A stretch of DNA of 49,633 bases. Source: Paracoccaceae bacterium (lineage in GTDB: Bacteria > Pseudomonadota > Alphaproteobacteria > Rhodobacterales > Rhodobacteraceae). Location of the stretch: assembly GCA_029265455.1 (NCBI GenBank), contig JAJUJF010000002.1, forward strand, positions 1 to 49,633, given 5' to 3'. The translations under genes and the position numbers were made by a program. This document shows positions 35,788 through 43,146 of the stretch, piece after piece. How positions within the stretch are numbered: the stretch's first letter is position 1; each line of letters begins with the position of its first letter. A model generated the notes under the pieces. It was not told the DNA's origin. It made no database searches and saw only the letters and a program-made list of their open reading frames with translations.

Positions 35788-37089
35788 ATGCACGATCTCC
35801 TCATCCGCAACGCAATCGTCGTCACCGGCGACGCGGCCGGCACCGTCCATCCCGCAGGCGGCCTCGCCGTCAGCGACGGGGTGATCGACATCGTCGGAAA
35901 TACCGACGGCATCTCCGCGCGCGAGACCGTGGACGCGGGCGGGATGATCCTCATCCCCGGCCTCGTCAACGCGCATTGCCACGCCGCCGATTCCCTCTTC
36001 CGTGGCCTGGTCGAGGACCTGCCGCTCGAACCCTGGCTCCAGACCGTCTGGAAGGCCGAGGCCGCCATCCTCAACCGAGAGACCTGCGAACTCGGCGCGA
36101 CGCTCGGCCTTGCCGAACTCGTCCTCGGCGGCGTCACCACCACGCTCGACATGTTCTGGCACCCGGAGGCGACGGTCGCGGCCGCCCGCAGGCTCGGCGT
36201 GCGCGTGGGCACGGGCGGCATCTTCTTCGACGCGCCCGGCACCGATGGCGCCACCCCCGCCTCCCGCGCGGAAGCCGCCGAAGCCTTCTTCACCGCCCAC
36301 AGGGACGCGCCGGACATCATCCCCGGCACCTTCCCGCACGGCACCTATACCGTCGGCCCCGAGGGGCTGAAGACCGCCAAGGCGATCGCCGACCGCCACG
36401 ACGCGCTCTTCCATACCCATGCGGCGGAGACCGAATTCGAACAGGCCGACATCACCCGCCGCTACGGCCGGTCGGTGATCCGCCATCTCGACGCGCTCGG
36501 CCTGCTCGACCGGCGCACGCTGCTGGCGCATTGCGTCTGGCTCGATGACGAGGAGATCGCGCTCCTCGCCCGTTCGGGCACGGCGGTGGTGCACAACCCG
36601 GTCTCCAACCTCAAGCTCGCGAGCGGCATCGCCCGCATCCCCGATCTCCTCGCCGCCGGCATTCCCGTCGCCCTCGGCACCGATGGCGCGATTTCCGGCA
36701 ACGACCTCGACCTCTGGATGGCGCTCCGCCTCGCCGCCACCCTCCACAAGGGCGCGACCCGCCGCGCCGATGCCGTCACCACGCATCAGGCCTTCGCCAT
36801 GGCCACCCTCACCGGCGCCCGTGCCTTGGGGGCGGAGGACCGTATCGGTTCGCTCGAACCCGGCAAGGCCGCGGACATGGTGCTCATCTCCACCGACCGG
36901 GCGCATGCGGTGCCGCTCTTCGATCCGCTCACCCATCTCGTCTACTCGACGGCAAAATCCGATGTCGTCCATGTCTGGGTCGGCGGCGAGGCCGTTGTCC
37001 GGGACGGCGGCCTCGTCCGCCACGACCTGCGCGAGACGATGGCAGCCGTGCGTGACCTCACCCCCGCCATCGCCGCGAGCATCGCATGA
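35788..37089 (+). CDS. Amidohydrolase of the MtaD/SAH-deaminase type
   Basis: 433 residues from the ATG at 35788. A cytoplasmic metal-dependent deaminase fold: first metal His pair in VNAHCHAADSLFRGL, then FHTHAAETEFE, LLAHCVWLDDEE and the catalytic Asp in LGTDGAISGNDLDLW. The C-terminal beta-sandwich piece contains GSLEPGKAADMVLI. This branch covers methylthioadenosine, S-adenosylhomocysteine, adenosine and related deaminases. The ATGA overlap with a purine nucleoside phosphorylase suggests a purine or purine-nucleoside substrate whose product is then phosphorolysed. I leave the symbol blank because substrate cannot be read from sequence. Confidence 0.85.
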   Translation: MHDLLIRNAIVVTGDAAGTVHPAGGLAVSDGVIDIVGNTDGISARETVDAGGMILIPGLVNAHCHAADSLFRGLVEDLPLEPWLQTVWKAEAAILNRETCELGATLGLAELVLGGVTTTLDMFWHPEATVAAARRLGVRVGTGGIFFDAPGTDGATPASRAEAAEAFFTAHRDAPDIIPGTFPHGTYTVGPEGLKTAKAIADRHDALFHTHAAETEFEQADITRRYGRSVIRHLDALGLLDRRTLLAHCVWLDDEEIALLARSGTAVVHNPVSNLKLASGIARIPDLLAAGIPVALGTDGAISGNDLDLWMALRLAATLHKGATRRADAVTTHQAFAMATLTGARALGAEDRIGSLEPGKAADMVLISTDRAHAVPLFDPLTHLVYSTAKSDVVHVWVGGEAVVRDGGLVRHDLRETMAAVRDLTPAIAASIA

Positions 37090-37910
37090 CCCTCCAGGCC
37101 GACCGTATCGCCGCCGCCCTCAACTCGCTTGAAAACCGCGTGGGCGATCCCCCCGATACTGCCCTCATCCTCGGCTCCGGCCTCGGCCACCTCGCCGACA
37201 TGGTCACGGACCCGGTCGCCATCCCCTATGAGGAGATCGACGGCTTCCCCCATGCCACCGCTCCGGGCCATGCGGGACGGCTGGTGCTCGGCCGGCTCGG
37301 GCAGGCCCGCGTCGCCATCGCCCAGGGGCGGCTCCATCTCTACGAGGGCTGGTCCGCGCGCGACGTGGCGCTCCCCGTCTACCTCCTGAAGGCGCTCGGC
37401 GCGCGGCAGCTCATCGTCACCAATGCCGCGGGCGGGCTCAACGCGATCTTCGAGCCCGGTCAGGTCATGCTGATCGACGACCATATCAACTTCACCGGGG
37501 CAAACCCGCTTGCCGGCCCGGACGAGCCTTCCCTCGGCCTGCGATTCCCGGACATGAGCCGCGCCTATGACCCTTCGCTCCGCGCCCTTGCCATGCGCAC
37601 GGCCGAAGCCGAGGGCATCACGCTGCGGCGCGGCATCTATGTCGGCATCGCCGGCCCCTCGCTCGAGACCTCGGCCGAGCGGCGCTTCTTCGCCTCCGCC
37701 GGCGGCGACGCCATCGGCATGTCCACCGTGCTCGAGGTCATCGCCGCCGCCCATGCCGGGCTGCCGGTGCTCGGCTTCTCGGCGATCACCAATGTCGCGA
37801 CCGGCGGCCCGGAGCAGGAGCCCGACACGATCGAGGCCGTGCTCGCCAATGCCGCCATCGCCGGCGAGTCGCTCGGCCGGCTGATCCTCCGCCTTTTCGA
37901 CGGGGAATGA
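37086..37910 (+). CDS. punA: Purine nucleoside phosphorylase (trimeric PNP family)
   Basis: 274 residues. Signatures of the trimeric PNP/MTAP family: LILGSGLGHLADMV (phosphate loop), the GRLHLYEGW region, VTNAAGGLNAIFEPGQVMLI and GIAGPSLETSAERRFF. The base and nucleoside site is at AIGMSTVLEVIAAAHAGLPV. It splits inosine or guanosine (and possibly xanthosine) with phosphate. The start overlaps the amidohydrolase stop by four bases (ATGA), so deamination and phosphorolysis appear to be coupled in one salvage route. A dispersed repeat begins 45 bp after the stop. Confidence 0.92.
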   Translation: MTLQADRIAAALNSLENRVGDPPDTALILGSGLGHLADMVTDPVAIPYEEIDGFPHATAPGHAGRLVLGRLGQARVAIAQGRLHLYEGWSARDVALPVYLLKALGARQLIVTNAAGGLNAIFEPGQVMLIDDHINFTGANPLAGPDEPSLGLRFPDMSRAYDPSLRALAMRTAEAEGITLRRGIYVGIAGPSLETSAERRFFASAGGDAIGMSTVLEVIAAAHAGLPVLGFSAITNVATGGPEQEPDTIEAVLANAAIAGESLGRLILRLFDGE

Positions 37911-37954
37911 CCGAGGGCGCCTTCTCCCGGCTCCTGCCGCCCCGGCGGCGTGGG

Positions 37955-38037
37955 CTTAACGAACGGGTAAGCTTTGGTTATTGTTGAAGATCAAGATGTT
38001 AGACAGGTTTTCACGCGTGGGCGCCTTCTGCCCACGC
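37955..38037 (+). repeat. Dispersed intergenic repeat, copy 2
   Basis: 5' box CTTAACGAACGGGTAAG (37955-37971), then GTTGAAGATCAAG, and the identical core GGTTTTCACGCGTGGGCGCC at 38006-38025, again 51 nt from the start. Hairpin GCGTGGGC (38015-38022) / GCCCACGC (38030-38037) with loop GCCTTCT. It is followed by CTGGCGC, also present after copy 3 but not copy 1. It lies between punA and the oxidoreductase gene, both on the same strand as the repeat. Confidence 0.85.
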
Positions 38038-38140
38038 CTGGCGCCCGGTGTGCTGACGCCTGATCCCGGCGCTCCCGCCCCGCCTCGACGCCACCGCCCC
38101 GGCAGCTAGACTTGCCCGGAACAGGCCAGCGGAGGAACCG

Positions 38141-39121
38141 ATGACCGACTACGCCATGACGATCGCCACCCCGGGAGACGAGGAGGGTTTCCGCCGGACC
38201 CCGATCACCCTCCGCGCGCCCGGCCCCGGCGAGGCCCTCGTCCGCCACACCGCGATCGGCCTCAACTTCCTCGACATCTACCATCGCGTCGGCCAGTACC
38301 CCTGGCCGGTCGAGCGCGACGCGATCCTCGGCTCCGAAGCCGCCGGCGTGGTCGAGGCGGTGGGCGACGGGGTCGAGGTCATCGCCCCCGGCGACCGCGT
38401 CGCCTACACCATCCCCTACGGCGCCTACGCGACGCGGCGCCTCCTTGCCTCCGACCGCCTCGTGCGCATCCCCGACAGCGTCCCCGACGAGGTTGCCGCC
38501 ACCATCACCCTCAAGGGGATGACCGCGCATTATCTCATCCATTCCACCTTCCGGGTCGAAGCCGGCATGACCGTCCTCGTCCATGCGGCGGCAGGCGGCG
38601 TCGGCCTCCTCCTCGGCCAGTGGCTTGCCCATATCGGGGCCACCGCCATCGGCACCGCCGGCGGCCCGGAGAAGGTCGCCCTCGCCCGCGACCATGGCTA
38701 CACCCATGTCATCGACTACCGCAGCACCGACTTCGTCGAGGAGGTCCGCCGCCTCACCGACGGCGCCGGCGTCCATGCCGTCTACGACAGCGTCGGCCGC
38801 GACACCTGGCGCGGGTCGCTGGCCTGTCTCCGTCGCCGGGGCATCTTCGTCTGTTTCGGGCAGTCTTCCGGTCCGGTCGAGGGTCTCGGCATCAAGGAAC
38901 TCGCCGCCGGCGGCTCCCTCTACGCCACCCGCCCGAGCCTCTTCCACTACATCGACACCCGGAACGAACTCGAGGAACGTGCGCGGGCCCTCTTCACGCT
39001 CGTCGGCAACGGCACCCTCCGCGCGGAAGTCCGTCAGCGGTTTGCCCTCGCCGATGTGGCTGCCGCCCACCGCGCCCTCGCGGGCCGCCAGACCTCCGGC
39101 GCCAGCGTTCTCCTGCCGTGA
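38141..39121 (+). CDS. qor: Zinc-independent quinone oxidoreductase (zeta-crystallin-like MDR)
   Basis: 326 residues. The GroES-like N-terminal domain has IGLNFLDIYHRVGQYPWP and ILGSEAAGVVEAVGDGVE. The NADPH-binding Rossmann domain carries VLVHAAAGGVGLLLGQWLAH. The zinc-ligand cysteines of alcohol dehydrogenases are missing, which is diagnostic of Qor. It reduces quinones by one electron using NADPH in the cytoplasm. It stands alone, with the repeat upstream, and has no visible pathway link. Confidence 0.92.
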   Translation: MTDYAMTIATPGDEEGFRRTPITLRAPGPGEALVRHTAIGLNFLDIYHRVGQYPWPVERDAILGSEAAGVVEAVGDGVEVIAPGDRVAYTIPYGAYATRRLLASDRLVRIPDSVPDEVAATITLKGMTAHYLIHSTFRVEAGMTVLVHAAAGGVGLLLGQWLAHIGATAIGTAGGPEKVALARDHGYTHVIDYRSTDFVEEVRRLTDGAGVHAVYDSVGRDTWRGSLACLRRRGIFVCFGQSSGPVEGLGIKELAAGGSLYATRPSLFHYIDTRNELEERARALFTLVGNGTLRAEVRQRFALADVAAAHRALAGRQTSGASVLLP

Positions 39122-39306
39122 GGAAACCAGGGCCTGCGCAGGACACATGAGGGGAAAGCGCTGCGACCCTGATCATGAAAAACTTGCTTCGAATCACAAG
39201 GTCGCGACTTATACGAGTGTGAGCCTTGCCTCAGACGGGATTCAAGCTTTCTTAATTCGGTGAGCGGATTTTCGCGGATGTAGTGTATGAGTAAGGGGGG
39301 TCCCCC

Positions 39307-39534
39307 GTGTCTCCCAAGGTTGTTGTCTGCCTCGTTCTCTCGGTCATGGTCGGCATGGCGGCGTTCGTTTGGGCGCTCATCACCGGCTGGGGCGTCCTGA
39401 TCGGCATCATCGCTTACAGCCTGACAGGATCGCTTGCCCTGGTCATGGCTGCGGTGGTGGCGAGCCTTCTCGAATCCGCGCGGGAGGACGACCCTTCGGC
39501 GCTGTCACAGCACGTAACGACTGATATCCGCTGA
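39307..39534 (+). CDS. Small two-span membrane protein of unknown function
   Basis: 75 residues from a GTG at 39307 (GGGGGG six bases upstream). Helices at about 5-27 ([20 protein letters not shown]) and 29-55 ([20 protein letters not shown], then AVVASLL), followed by a polar tail [17 protein letters not shown] do not recognise a family with certainty; similar small proteins are annotated as hypothetical in Rhodobacterales. Its last 30 bp overlap the 3' end of hslU on the other strand. The 185 bp upstream are relatively AT-rich and probably carry its promoter, with TTATAC near 39210 as a possible -10. Confidence 0.7.
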   Translation: MSPKVVVCLVLSVMVGMAAFVWALITGWGVLIGIIAYSLTGSLALVMAAVVASLLESAREDDPSALSQHVTTDIR

Positions 39535-40806
39535 CCGGCTCAGCTCCCCGAGATGCGCCTCGACGAAGGCGCCATCGATCCGCACCGATTCCCCCGCGCG
39601 GTCCGGCGCGGTGAAGCTCAGCTCCTCGAACACCCGCTCCATCACCGTGTAGAGCCGACGCGCGCCGATGTTCTCGACGGAACGGTTCACTTCCGCTGCA
39701 ATCCGGGCAAGGGCCGCGATCCCGTTGTCGGTGAATTCCACCTCGACATTCTCGGTCGCCATGAGGGCCTTGTACTGGCGCGTCAGGGCATTGTCCGTTT
39801 CCGTGAGGATGCGCACGAAATCGGCCTCTGTCAGCGCCCTCAGTTCGACGCGGATCGGCAGCCGGCCCTGCAGTTCGGGCAGGAGGTCCGAAGGTTTCGC
39901 GATGTGGAAGGCCCCGCTCGCGATGAACAGGATATGGTCGGTCCTCACCGGCCCGTATTTGGTCGAGACCGTCGTCCCCTCGATCAGGGGCAGGAGGTCG
40001 CGCTGTACCCCCTCGCGGCTGACATCGGCGCCCCGCGTCTCTGCCCGGGCGCAGACCTTGTCGATCTCGTCGAGGAAGACGATGCCGTTCTGCTCCACCG
40101 CCTCGATCGCGGCCTTGGTCACCGCCTCCTGGTCGAGGAGCTTGTCAGCCTCCTCCGCGATCAGCACCTCGTAGGATTGTGCGACCGTCATCCGCCGCCG
40201 CGTCTTCCGCCCGCCGAAGGCCTTGCCGAAGATGTCGCCGAGGTTGATCGCGCCGATGCCGGGCTGGCCGGGGATGTCCATCATTCCCAGCGGATTGCCG
40301 GTCTCCGTCACCTCGAGCTCGATCTCCTTGTCGTCAAGCTCGCCGGAGCGGAGCTTCCTGCGGAACATGTCGCGGGTCTGTTCGCGCGCATTCTCGCCGG
40401 CAAGGGCCGCGATCACGCGTGCCTCCGCGGCATCATGGGCACGTGCCTTCACCTTCTCGCGCATGTCGGCGCGCACCATCACCACCGAGGCGTCGACAAG
40501 ATCGCGGACGATCTGCTCGACGTCGCGGCCGACATAGCCGACCTCGGTGAACTTGGTCGCCTCCACCTTCAGGAACGGCGCGCGCGCGAGCCTGGCAAGC
40601 CGGCGCGAGATCTCGGTCTTGCCGACGCCGGTCGGGCCGATCATCAGGATGTTCTTGGGATAGACCTCCTCGCGGATGTCCTCCGGCAGCTGCTTGCGCC
40701 GCCAGCGGTTCCGGAGCGCCACCGCCACGGCGCGTTTCGCCTCGCGCTGCCCGATGATGAACCGGTCGAGCTCCGAGACGATCTCCCTCGGCGTCAGGTC
40801 GGTCAT
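39505..40806 (-). CDS. hslU: ATP-dependent protease ATPase subunit HslU
   Basis: 433 residues from the ATG at 40806, overlapping the GNAT stop (ATGA). AAA+ unfoldase: Walker A GPTGVGKT at 57-64, the pore motif [10 protein letters not shown], Walker [12 protein letters not shown], sensor region [20 protein letters not shown] and the sensor-2 region [14 protein letters not shown]. The I-domain spans roughly 110-230. It ends SRYVL, the C-terminal tail that inserts into HslV. It unfolds substrates for HslV in the cytoplasm and is usually heat-shock induced. Longer open frame upstream is antisense shadow. Confidence 0.96.
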   Translation of the reverse strand: MTDLTPREIVSELDRFIIGQREAKRAVAVALRNRWRRKQLPEDIREEVYPKNILMIGPTGVGKTEISRRLARLARAPFLKVEATKFTEVGYVGRDVEQIVRDLVDASVVMVRADMREKVKARAHDAAEARVIAALAGENAREQTRDMFRRKLRSGELDDKEIELEVTETGNPLGMMDIPGQPGIGAINLGDIFGKAFGGRKTRRRMTVAQSYEVLIAEEADKLLDQEAVTKAAIEAVEQNGIVFLDEIDKVCARAETRGADVSREGVQRDLLPLIEGTTVSTKYGPVRTDHILFIASGAFHIAKPSDLLPELQGRLPIRVELRALTEADFVRILTETDNALTRQYKALMATENVEVEFTDNGIAALARIAAEVNRSVENIGARRLYTVMERVFEELSFTAPDRAGESVRIDGAFVEAHLGELSRSADISRYVL

Positions 40807-41303
40807 GTTTCCACCTTCTCGCAGATGTCGCGGACCATCAGAACGTATGGTCCCTCGCAATGGACGCCCTGCCCCGCCTCGGCAAATCCCGCCGCCGCGT
40901 AGGCGCGCCGCGCCCGCTCGTTCTCCGGATGCGGATCGATCACCACCCGTCGCACCCCCTCGGCCGCCAACCGGGCCACGAAAGCCTCGATCACCCGCCG
41001 TCCGATCCTCCGGCCGCAATCGGTCTCCTCCGCCAGGCTGAGATCGATCCCCCGCGTCGTCTCCGGCGGCGCCGCCACCGGGATCTCCCATGTTCCGTCC
41101 GGCTTCCACCACTGGATGGAGCCTGCATCCCGTCCGTCGAGGCGGATGATGAAGGCTGCGAAACCGGGGGCCCGCAGGCTCTCCGCGATCATCGCCACCT
41201 CGGCCTCCGGCTCGCCCCACCAGCGGCGGATGTGTGGCCGAGCGATCCATTCCCGCAGCATCGGGAAATCCGCGCTCTCGACCGGGCGGAACCCGATCTC
41301 CAT
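40803..41303 (-). CDS. GNAT-family N-acetyltransferase
   Basis: 166 residues, between hslV and hslU. The acetyl-CoA site is present in degenerate form ([20 protein letters not shown]), followed by [20 protein letters not shown] and [20 protein letters not shown] near the N-terminus resembles the AAC(6')/RimJ-like group. It is tightly packed: 2 bp after hslV and a 4-bp overlap with hslU. This three-gene order recurs in Rhodobacterales. The substrate is unknown; aminoglycoside resistance should not be assumed. Confidence 0.85.
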   Translation of the reverse strand: MEIGFRPVESADFPMLREWIARPHIRRWWGEPEAEVAMIAESLRAPGFAAFIIRLDGRDAGSIQWWKPDGTWEIPVAAPPETTRGIDLSLAEETDCGRRIGRRVIEAFVARLAAEGVRRVVIDPHPENERARRAYAAAGFAEAGQGVHCEGPYVLMVRDICEKVET

Positions 41304-41305
41304 CC

Positions 41306-41875
41306 TCAGCCCCGCGCCTCGAGGCTCTCCAGCGTGATGTTGCCGTTGGTGTAGACGCAGATATCCGCCGCGATCGCCAGCGAACGGCGCGCGATCGCTT
41401 CCGCATCCATGTCGGTCTCGACCAGCGCCCGCGCGGCGGCGAGCGCGAAATTCCCGCCCGAGCCGATCGCGGTCACGTCATGTTCGGGCTCGAGCACGTC
41501 GCCCGCTCCCGTCACCACGAAGAGATCGCTCCCGTCGGTGACGATCAGCATCGCCTCGAGGTTGCGGAGATACTTGTCGGTCCGCCAGTCCTTGGCCAGT
41601 TCCACGCAGGCCCGGGCGAGCTGTCCCGGTGCGGATTCGAGCTTCTTCTCCAGTCGCTCGAGCAGGGTGAAGGCATCGGCCGTCGATCCCGCGAAGCCGC
41701 AAAGGACCGGCACGCCGCCCGGTTCGATTCGCCGCACCTTCCGCGCCGTGCCCTTGATCACCGTCTGGCCGAGGCTCACCTGGCCGTCACCGGCGACGAC
41801 CACGCGCCCCCCCTTGCGCACCGCGACGATCGTCGTGCCGTGCCAGCCCGGAAACCTCTCCTCCGTCGCGCTCAT
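41306..41875 (-). CDS. hslV: ATP-dependent protease proteolytic subunit HslV
   Basis: 189 residues. A proteasome-like Thr hydrolase: the propeptide ends FPGWHG, and Thr14 of [10 protein letters not shown] becomes the N-terminal nucleophile after cleavage. [20 protein letters not shown] and [16 protein letters not shown] are family signatures. It forms a double hexamer capped by HslU. It heads the hslV-GNAT-hslU operon. The 184 bp upstream are shared with the divergent VanZ-like gene and should hold both promoters. Confidence 0.96.
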   Translation of the reverse strand: MSATEERFPGWHGTTIVAVRKGGRVVVAGDGQVSLGQTVIKGTARKVRRIEPGGVPVLCGFAGSTADAFTLLERLEKKLESAPGQLARACVELAKDWRTDKYLRNLEAMLIVTDGSDLFVVTGAGDVLEPEHDVTAIGSGGNFALAAARALVETDMDAEAIARRSLAIAADICVYTNGNITLESLEARG

Positions 41876-42059
41876 TCGTCTCCTCCGCTCCGTTCGCGGC
41901 GATATATGGGCCTGGCATGCGGATGGCTAGGGGCGCGGCCCTCCTCGGCGCCGGGCGCCTGCAGCGGCAGGCAATTCCATGCTGCCTCCCGGACACCATT
42001 AAGCGAATTGCCGGTTCCCGGCTTGACCCTCCCCGCCCGCTCCGGGCTAGGTGACCACG

Positions 42060-42431
42060 ATGATGATACAGATCCTCCGCCTCAACGAGCGCCTGTGGCC
42101 GCTCATGACGCTCCTCGTGCTCGGGACGGCGAGCGTGCTCAGCCTCATGCCGCCCGGGGGCGCCGTGACGGCAGCGAGCATGAACGACAAGGTCCTTCAC
42201 TGTCTCGCCCATGCCGCGATCGCCGCGCCCGTCTGCCTCGCCCGGCCGCGGGGCTGGCTCTGGCTGGTGGCGGGATTCGTGCTCTGGGGCGTCGCGATCG
42301 AGATCATGCAGCCTCTCGTCGGGCGTGACCGCTCGGCGGCGGATGTGGTTGCCAATCTTGCCGGGACGGCGACGGCGGTGGCGGCGTCAGGTATCCTGCG
42401 GAGCCTGATCCGGCTGACCCGGGTCCGCTGA
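42060..42431 (+). CDS. VanZ-like small membrane protein
   Basis: About 123 residues from the ATG at 42060 (AGGTGA five bases upstream; a GTG at 42051 is also in frame). Four hydrophobic segments: LWPLMTLLVLGTASVLSLMP, HCLAHAAIAAPVCLA, LWLVAGFVLWGVAIEIMQPL and the segment ending VVANLAGTATAVAASGI. The motif SMNDKVLHCLAHA, then IEIMQPLVGRDRSAADVVAN, is that of the VanZ-like superfamily. VanZ is known for teicoplanin tolerance, but chromosomal relatives such as this have no defined role. Confidence 0.8.
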   Translation: MMIQILRLNERLWPLMTLLVLGTASVLSLMPPGGAVTAASMNDKVLHCLAHAAIAAPVCLARPRGWLWLVAGFVLWGVAIEIMQPLVGRDRSAADVVANLAGTATAVAASGILRSLIRLTRVR

Positions 42432-42446
42432 CGGCCCATGCGCCAG

Positions 42447-42530
42447 GCGTGGGCCCACGGGCGCCCACGCGTGAAAACCAAACCAAGCGATTGATTTCAA
42501 ACAAGAACAGATTCCTACCCGAAGGTTAGC
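42447..42530 (-). repeat. Dispersed intergenic repeat, copy 3 (inverted)
   Basis: On the minus strand: 5' box GCTAACCTTCGGGTAGG starting at 42530, then TTTGAAATCAATC (identical to copy 1), and the core GGTTTTCACGCGTGGGCGCC at 42479-42460, again 51 nt from the start. The hairpin arms are GCCCACGC at 42463-42470 and GCGTGGGC at 42447-42454 with an 8-nt loop. It lies just after the VanZ-like gene and upstream of the cobalamin riboswitch, antisense to both. Confidence 0.85.
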
Positions 42531-42795
42531 AGGCGCGGCTTCCCGGTCTCCCGGAGGCCCCTTCCGGTCGCGCTCAAGAGGTGCGGGTCTGATCCACTCC
42601 TCCGGGAGAGTTGCAGGACCGGCGGTTCACAGCCAGGCCTCCCTCTTCACCCGGTCGCAAAGGTCGAAGGGATGACGGCACCGAACAACCCCTGAGCGCA
42701 GCGCCATTTCCACGACACCTGGCGGCAGCGGGAACGCGTCATTCCGGCGCCAGCACCAGCTTGACAAGAAGCAGCAGGACCAGCACCAGAGGCGC
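42531..42795. other. Unexplained gap between repeat copy 3 and the cobalamin riboswitch
   Basis: 265 bp with no supported gene. It holds several GC-rich inverted segments, for example CCTCCGGGAG around 42599. A seven-codon plus-strand ORF (MTAPNNP, 42671-42694) follows GAAGGGATG. The btu operon promoter must lie here; I see TTGACA-like TTGACAAG at about 42762, which could be a -35 box ahead of the riboswitch. Confidence 0.35.
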
Positions 42796-42985
42796 GCCAG
42801 GGTCCTCCGTCCACGGGCGGAGGTGAAAAGGGAACGCGGACGGACCGCCGGGCCAACGGTGGCCGAAGCCGCGGCTGCCCCCGCAACTGTAGGCGGCGAG
42901 CCCGCGCCTCACGATGCCACTGGGAAGAACCGGGAAGGCGAGGCGCAACGGGTCAGGACCCGCAAGCCAGGAGACCTGCCCTGGT
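42796..42985 (+). promoter_or_regulatory. Adenosylcobalamin (B12) riboswitch
   Basis: Class I cobalamin aptamer with conserved boxes in order: AGGTGAAAAGGGAAC (42821-42835), GCTGCCCCCGCAACTGTA (42874-42891), GCCACTGG (42916-42923) and the B12 box GCAAGCCAGGAGACCTGCC (42962-42980). P1 is CCAGGG (42797-42802) with CCCTGG (42979-42984). It is upstream of btuB, so B12 should repress uptake. A hairpin CCGCGC-GGGGG-GCGCGG (43001-43017) follows and may be part of the expression platform. It has no T tract, so control is probably translational or Rho-dependent. Confidence 0.96.
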
Positions 42986-43146
42986 ACTCACCCATCCGGT
43001 CCGCGCGGGGGGCGCGGCGGAGCGGCTCGTCCGCAGCGGTGACCATCGCTGTCCGACGCGGCCGGGGTTGTGCCGACTCCACGCGGAAGACGAACTGGAA
43101 CCGCCCCCGCCCGACGGCGCGGGCCCGTCATCCGGAGGCGCCGACC

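Noticed and set aside
41876-42059. Search for tRNA genes in this and the other intergenic gaps.
   Set aside because: No cloverleaf with a GTTCRA T-loop and matching acceptor stem was found in any gap; GTTCGAA matches seen elsewhere are inside protein genes.
42596-42660. GGGAGAGTTGC with nearby GGCGGTTCACAGCC looked like a possible small-molecule riboswitch (THF-II or glycine type).
   Set aside because: I could not assemble the required helices or find a matching downstream gene; the resemblance is too short to report as a feature.
42739-42948. A minus-strand ORF ending in a hydrophobic stretch (PLVLVLLLLVKLVLAPE).
   Set aside because: It runs through the highly conserved cobalamin riboswitch core, the rest of the protein is unlike any membrane protein, and no ribosome site supports a shorter start.
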